This document shows positions 13,967 to 15,029 of a stretch of DNA of 15,029 nt, piece after piece. Both the position numbers and the translations under genes were made by a program. Each line of letters begins with the position of its first letter. The first letter of the stretch is position 1. Under the pieces are notes generated by a model that was not told the DNA's origin, ran no database searches, and saw nothing but the letters and a program-made list of their open reading frames with translations. Origin of the DNA: Bdellovibrio sp. (GTDB lineage: Bacteria; Bdellovibrionota; Bdellovibrionia; Bdellovibrionales; Bdellovibrionaceae); contig JAGIAF010000053.1 in NCBI GenBank assembly GCA_017745015.1, positions 1 through 15,029 of the forward strand, given 5' to 3'.

Positions 13967-14845
13967 ATGAAGCTAAATAAGCTCATTAAGTCAGTGATTG
14001 TAACTACATCATTGTTTTTCGTAAGCGTTGTAAATGCAGCGCAAGTTTCTCAATCTATCCCTTACTATGGGGATGATTTCTACCGCGATCTTGCTGCGGG
14101 AACATCTAACCAAGCGTTGGTCCTTAGAATTAAGACAGTTCTTCGTAGCTTCCATGTCCCACAAGACGGTGCTAACGATTTGATCGTGTCTGATTGCAAA
14201 GCTCAAAAAGGTTGCTACGCTCACCACAAAATTGGCTATAACGGCGCAAGAGTGTGGTTGATGGGCAAGTTCTACATCACGTTCGACAAAGCAACGAACA
14301 ACTATGCAGTTAAAGACTTCTATTGTGACAACTATAAAACTCGTGCTGATTTCAGCAAGGACGAGCCAACTCCAGGCGCGATCCCTGATAACACTGTGAT
14401 CAACATCGAGCACACATGGCCACAAAGCAAATTCAATCGTCGCTTTGATAAGGACACTCAAAAGTCTGATCTCCACCACTTGTTCCCGACAGATTCACAA
14501 TTGAATTCTATCCGTGGCAACCAATGGTTTGGTGATGTGGAAAAAGACACTCAAACATTGAAATGTAAAGCGTCTCGCTTCGGTGTTGGTTCTGGTGACT
14601 CTGATGAAGTGTTCGAACCACCACAAGATCACAAAGGTCGCGTGGCTCGTGCATTGTTCTACTTCTCTTTGCGCTACGATCTTCCGATTCCGCCTGAAGA
14701 AGAACAAGTTCTTCGTAAGTGGAATCGCGAACACCCAGTAGACGAAGAAGAAGCTCGCCGTAATAACGAGATCTTCAAGGCTCAGGGGAACAGAAATCCA
14801 TTCGTGGATTATTCGGAGATTGTTGATTCTATCGGAGACTTCTAG
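13967..14845 (+). CDS. Exported endonuclease I family nuclease
   Basis: Residues 1-24 form a signal peptide ending Val-Asn-Ala, so the enzyme goes to the periplasm or outside. Endonuclease I (EndA/Vvn) enzymes cut DNA and RNA with a His-based beta-beta-alpha-metal site. Hallmarks are Ile-Glu-His-Thr-Trp-Pro-Gln-Ser (near 146-153), with the catalytic His and a metal-binding Glu; Asp-Leu-His-His-Leu-Phe-Pro-Thr-Asp (near 168-176); Arg-Gly-Asn-Gln-Trp-Phe-Gly; and, near the C-terminus, Gly-Asn-Arg-Asn-Pro-Phe-Val-Asp. Its cysteines could form disulfides as in known members. At 292 residues it is about 60 longer than EndA. GGCGGA precedes the ATG. Secreted nucleases of this family would digest prey DNA in a predator; that role is inferred. 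Confidence 0.95.
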   Translation: MKLNKLIKSVIVTTSLFFVSVVNAAQVSQSIPYYGDDFYRDLAAGTSNQALVLRIKTVLRSFHVPQDGANDLIVSDCKAQKGCYAHHKIGYNGARVWLMGKFYITFDKATNNYAVKDFYCDNYKTRADFSKDEPTPGAIPDNTVINIEHTWPQSKFNRRFDKDTQKSDLHHLFPTDSQLNSIRGNQWFGDVEKDTQTLKCKASRFGVGSGDSDEVFEPPQDHKGRVARALFYFSLRYDLPIPPEEEQVLRKWNREHPVDEEEARRNNEIFKAQGNRNPFVDYSEIVDSIGDF

Positions 14846-14854
14846 ATCTTCGGG

Positions 14855-15023
14855 CATTTTTGGGGCTCCTAAATTTGGGCCCCGTCCGAGTTCCGCAGGT
14901 AAGAAATAAAAAAACGAAGCCCAATAGCTTCGTTCGAATAAAAATCAAAACTTAATTAAAAAAGACCGCAAAGAGCGAGGACTGTCCGAGGAAAGGGGCC
15001 CAAATTTAGGAGCCCCAAAAATG
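14855..15023. repeat. 169-bp element with perfect 29-bp inverted repeats
   Basis: The left arm 14855-14883 is the exact reverse complement of the right arm 14995-15023 (29 of 29), with a 111-base AT-rich spacer. Each arm, read outward, contains AGGAG, then eight bases, then ATG. Each arm can also fold by itself (GGGGCTC with GGGCCCC around an 8-base loop). The spacer holds a hairpin terminator pointing left and the repeated 7-mer GTCCGAG at both ends (14884-14890 and 14984-14990). No target-site duplication is seen at the outer edges. Confidence 0.85.
14908..14934 (-). terminator. Minus-strand rho-independent terminator in the spacer
   Basis: AACGAAGC (14913-14920) pairs with GCTTCGTT (14927-14934) around a six-base loop. 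Read on the minus strand the stem is followed by a seven-T run. On the plus strand it has no T-run, so it is a poor terminator for the endonuclease gene as oriented here. Confidence 0.65.
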
Positions 15024-15029
15024 AACGAG
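15021..15029 (+). CDS. Probable start of a gene running off the window
   Basis: ATG 15021 follows AGGAG (15008-15012) at eight bases and opens with Met-Asn-Glu before the window ends. The ribosome-binding site and the ATG itself lie in the right arm of the inverted repeat. Only three codons are visible. Confidence 0.4.

Noticed and set aside
14975..15001. GAGGAAAG resembling the conserved P4 segment of RNase P RNA
   Set aside because: The following bases do not match the conserved TCCGGGC part, and no other RNase P elements fit the 111-base spacer.

Overview
The window looks like chromosome of a Bdellovibrio-like predatory bacterium (Bdellovibrionota). This is inferred from the gene mix: exported endonuclease I, several lipoprotein chymotrypsin-fold proteases, a short-form AMP nucleosidase next to a pirin, and many small secreted proteins of unknown family. 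Base composition is moderate, near half GC by eye. Genus is likely but not proven from sequence alone. No rRNA, tRNA, CRISPR array, transposase or phage gene is visible.

Layout. 1-2.4 kb: an exported, probable outer-membrane protein faces a helix-turn-helix/TPR regulator, with stop codons overlapping. 2.4-3.9 kb: a KhpA-like KH RNA-binding protein (probably co-transcribed with the regulator) and a pirin, both on the minus strand. 4.0-6.05 kb: AMP nucleosidase, a secreted proline-rich protein whose ribosome-binding site lies in a nested inverted repeat, and an acidic protein translated from a TTG start. 6.05-6.44 kb: a gene-free stretch with an 11-bp inverted repeat, a strong hairpin and a possible 36-codon ORF. 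6.4-9.0 kb: three tandem S1-family lipoprotein proteases in one operon. 9.2-9.7 kb: a Fis-type DNA-binding protein ended by a strong terminator. 9.7-10.9 kb: a membrane-anchored PDZ/S41 protein in which the catalytic lysine position is glutamine. 11.06-13.87 kb: three membrane genes (single-pass protein, RDD protein, rhomboid protease), the last two joined by an ATGA overlap. 13.97-14.85 kb: an exported endonuclease I. 14.85-15.03 kb: a 169-bp element with perfect 29-bp inverted repeats, each arm ending in a ribosome-binding site and an ATG that point outward.

How the genes fit together. Proteolysis in the cell envelope is the common thread: three S1 lipoproteins, an S41-like protein and a rhomboid, followed by a nuclease. 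This suits a predator that digests prey protein and DNA, but that role is inferred. The proteases share an unusual design: a lipid-anchored N-terminus, a Gly-Ile/Val activation site, and Gly where trypsin has its specificity aspartate. The strongest candidates for something undescribed are the terminal 29-bp inverted-repeat element and the lipid-anchored zymogen proteases.
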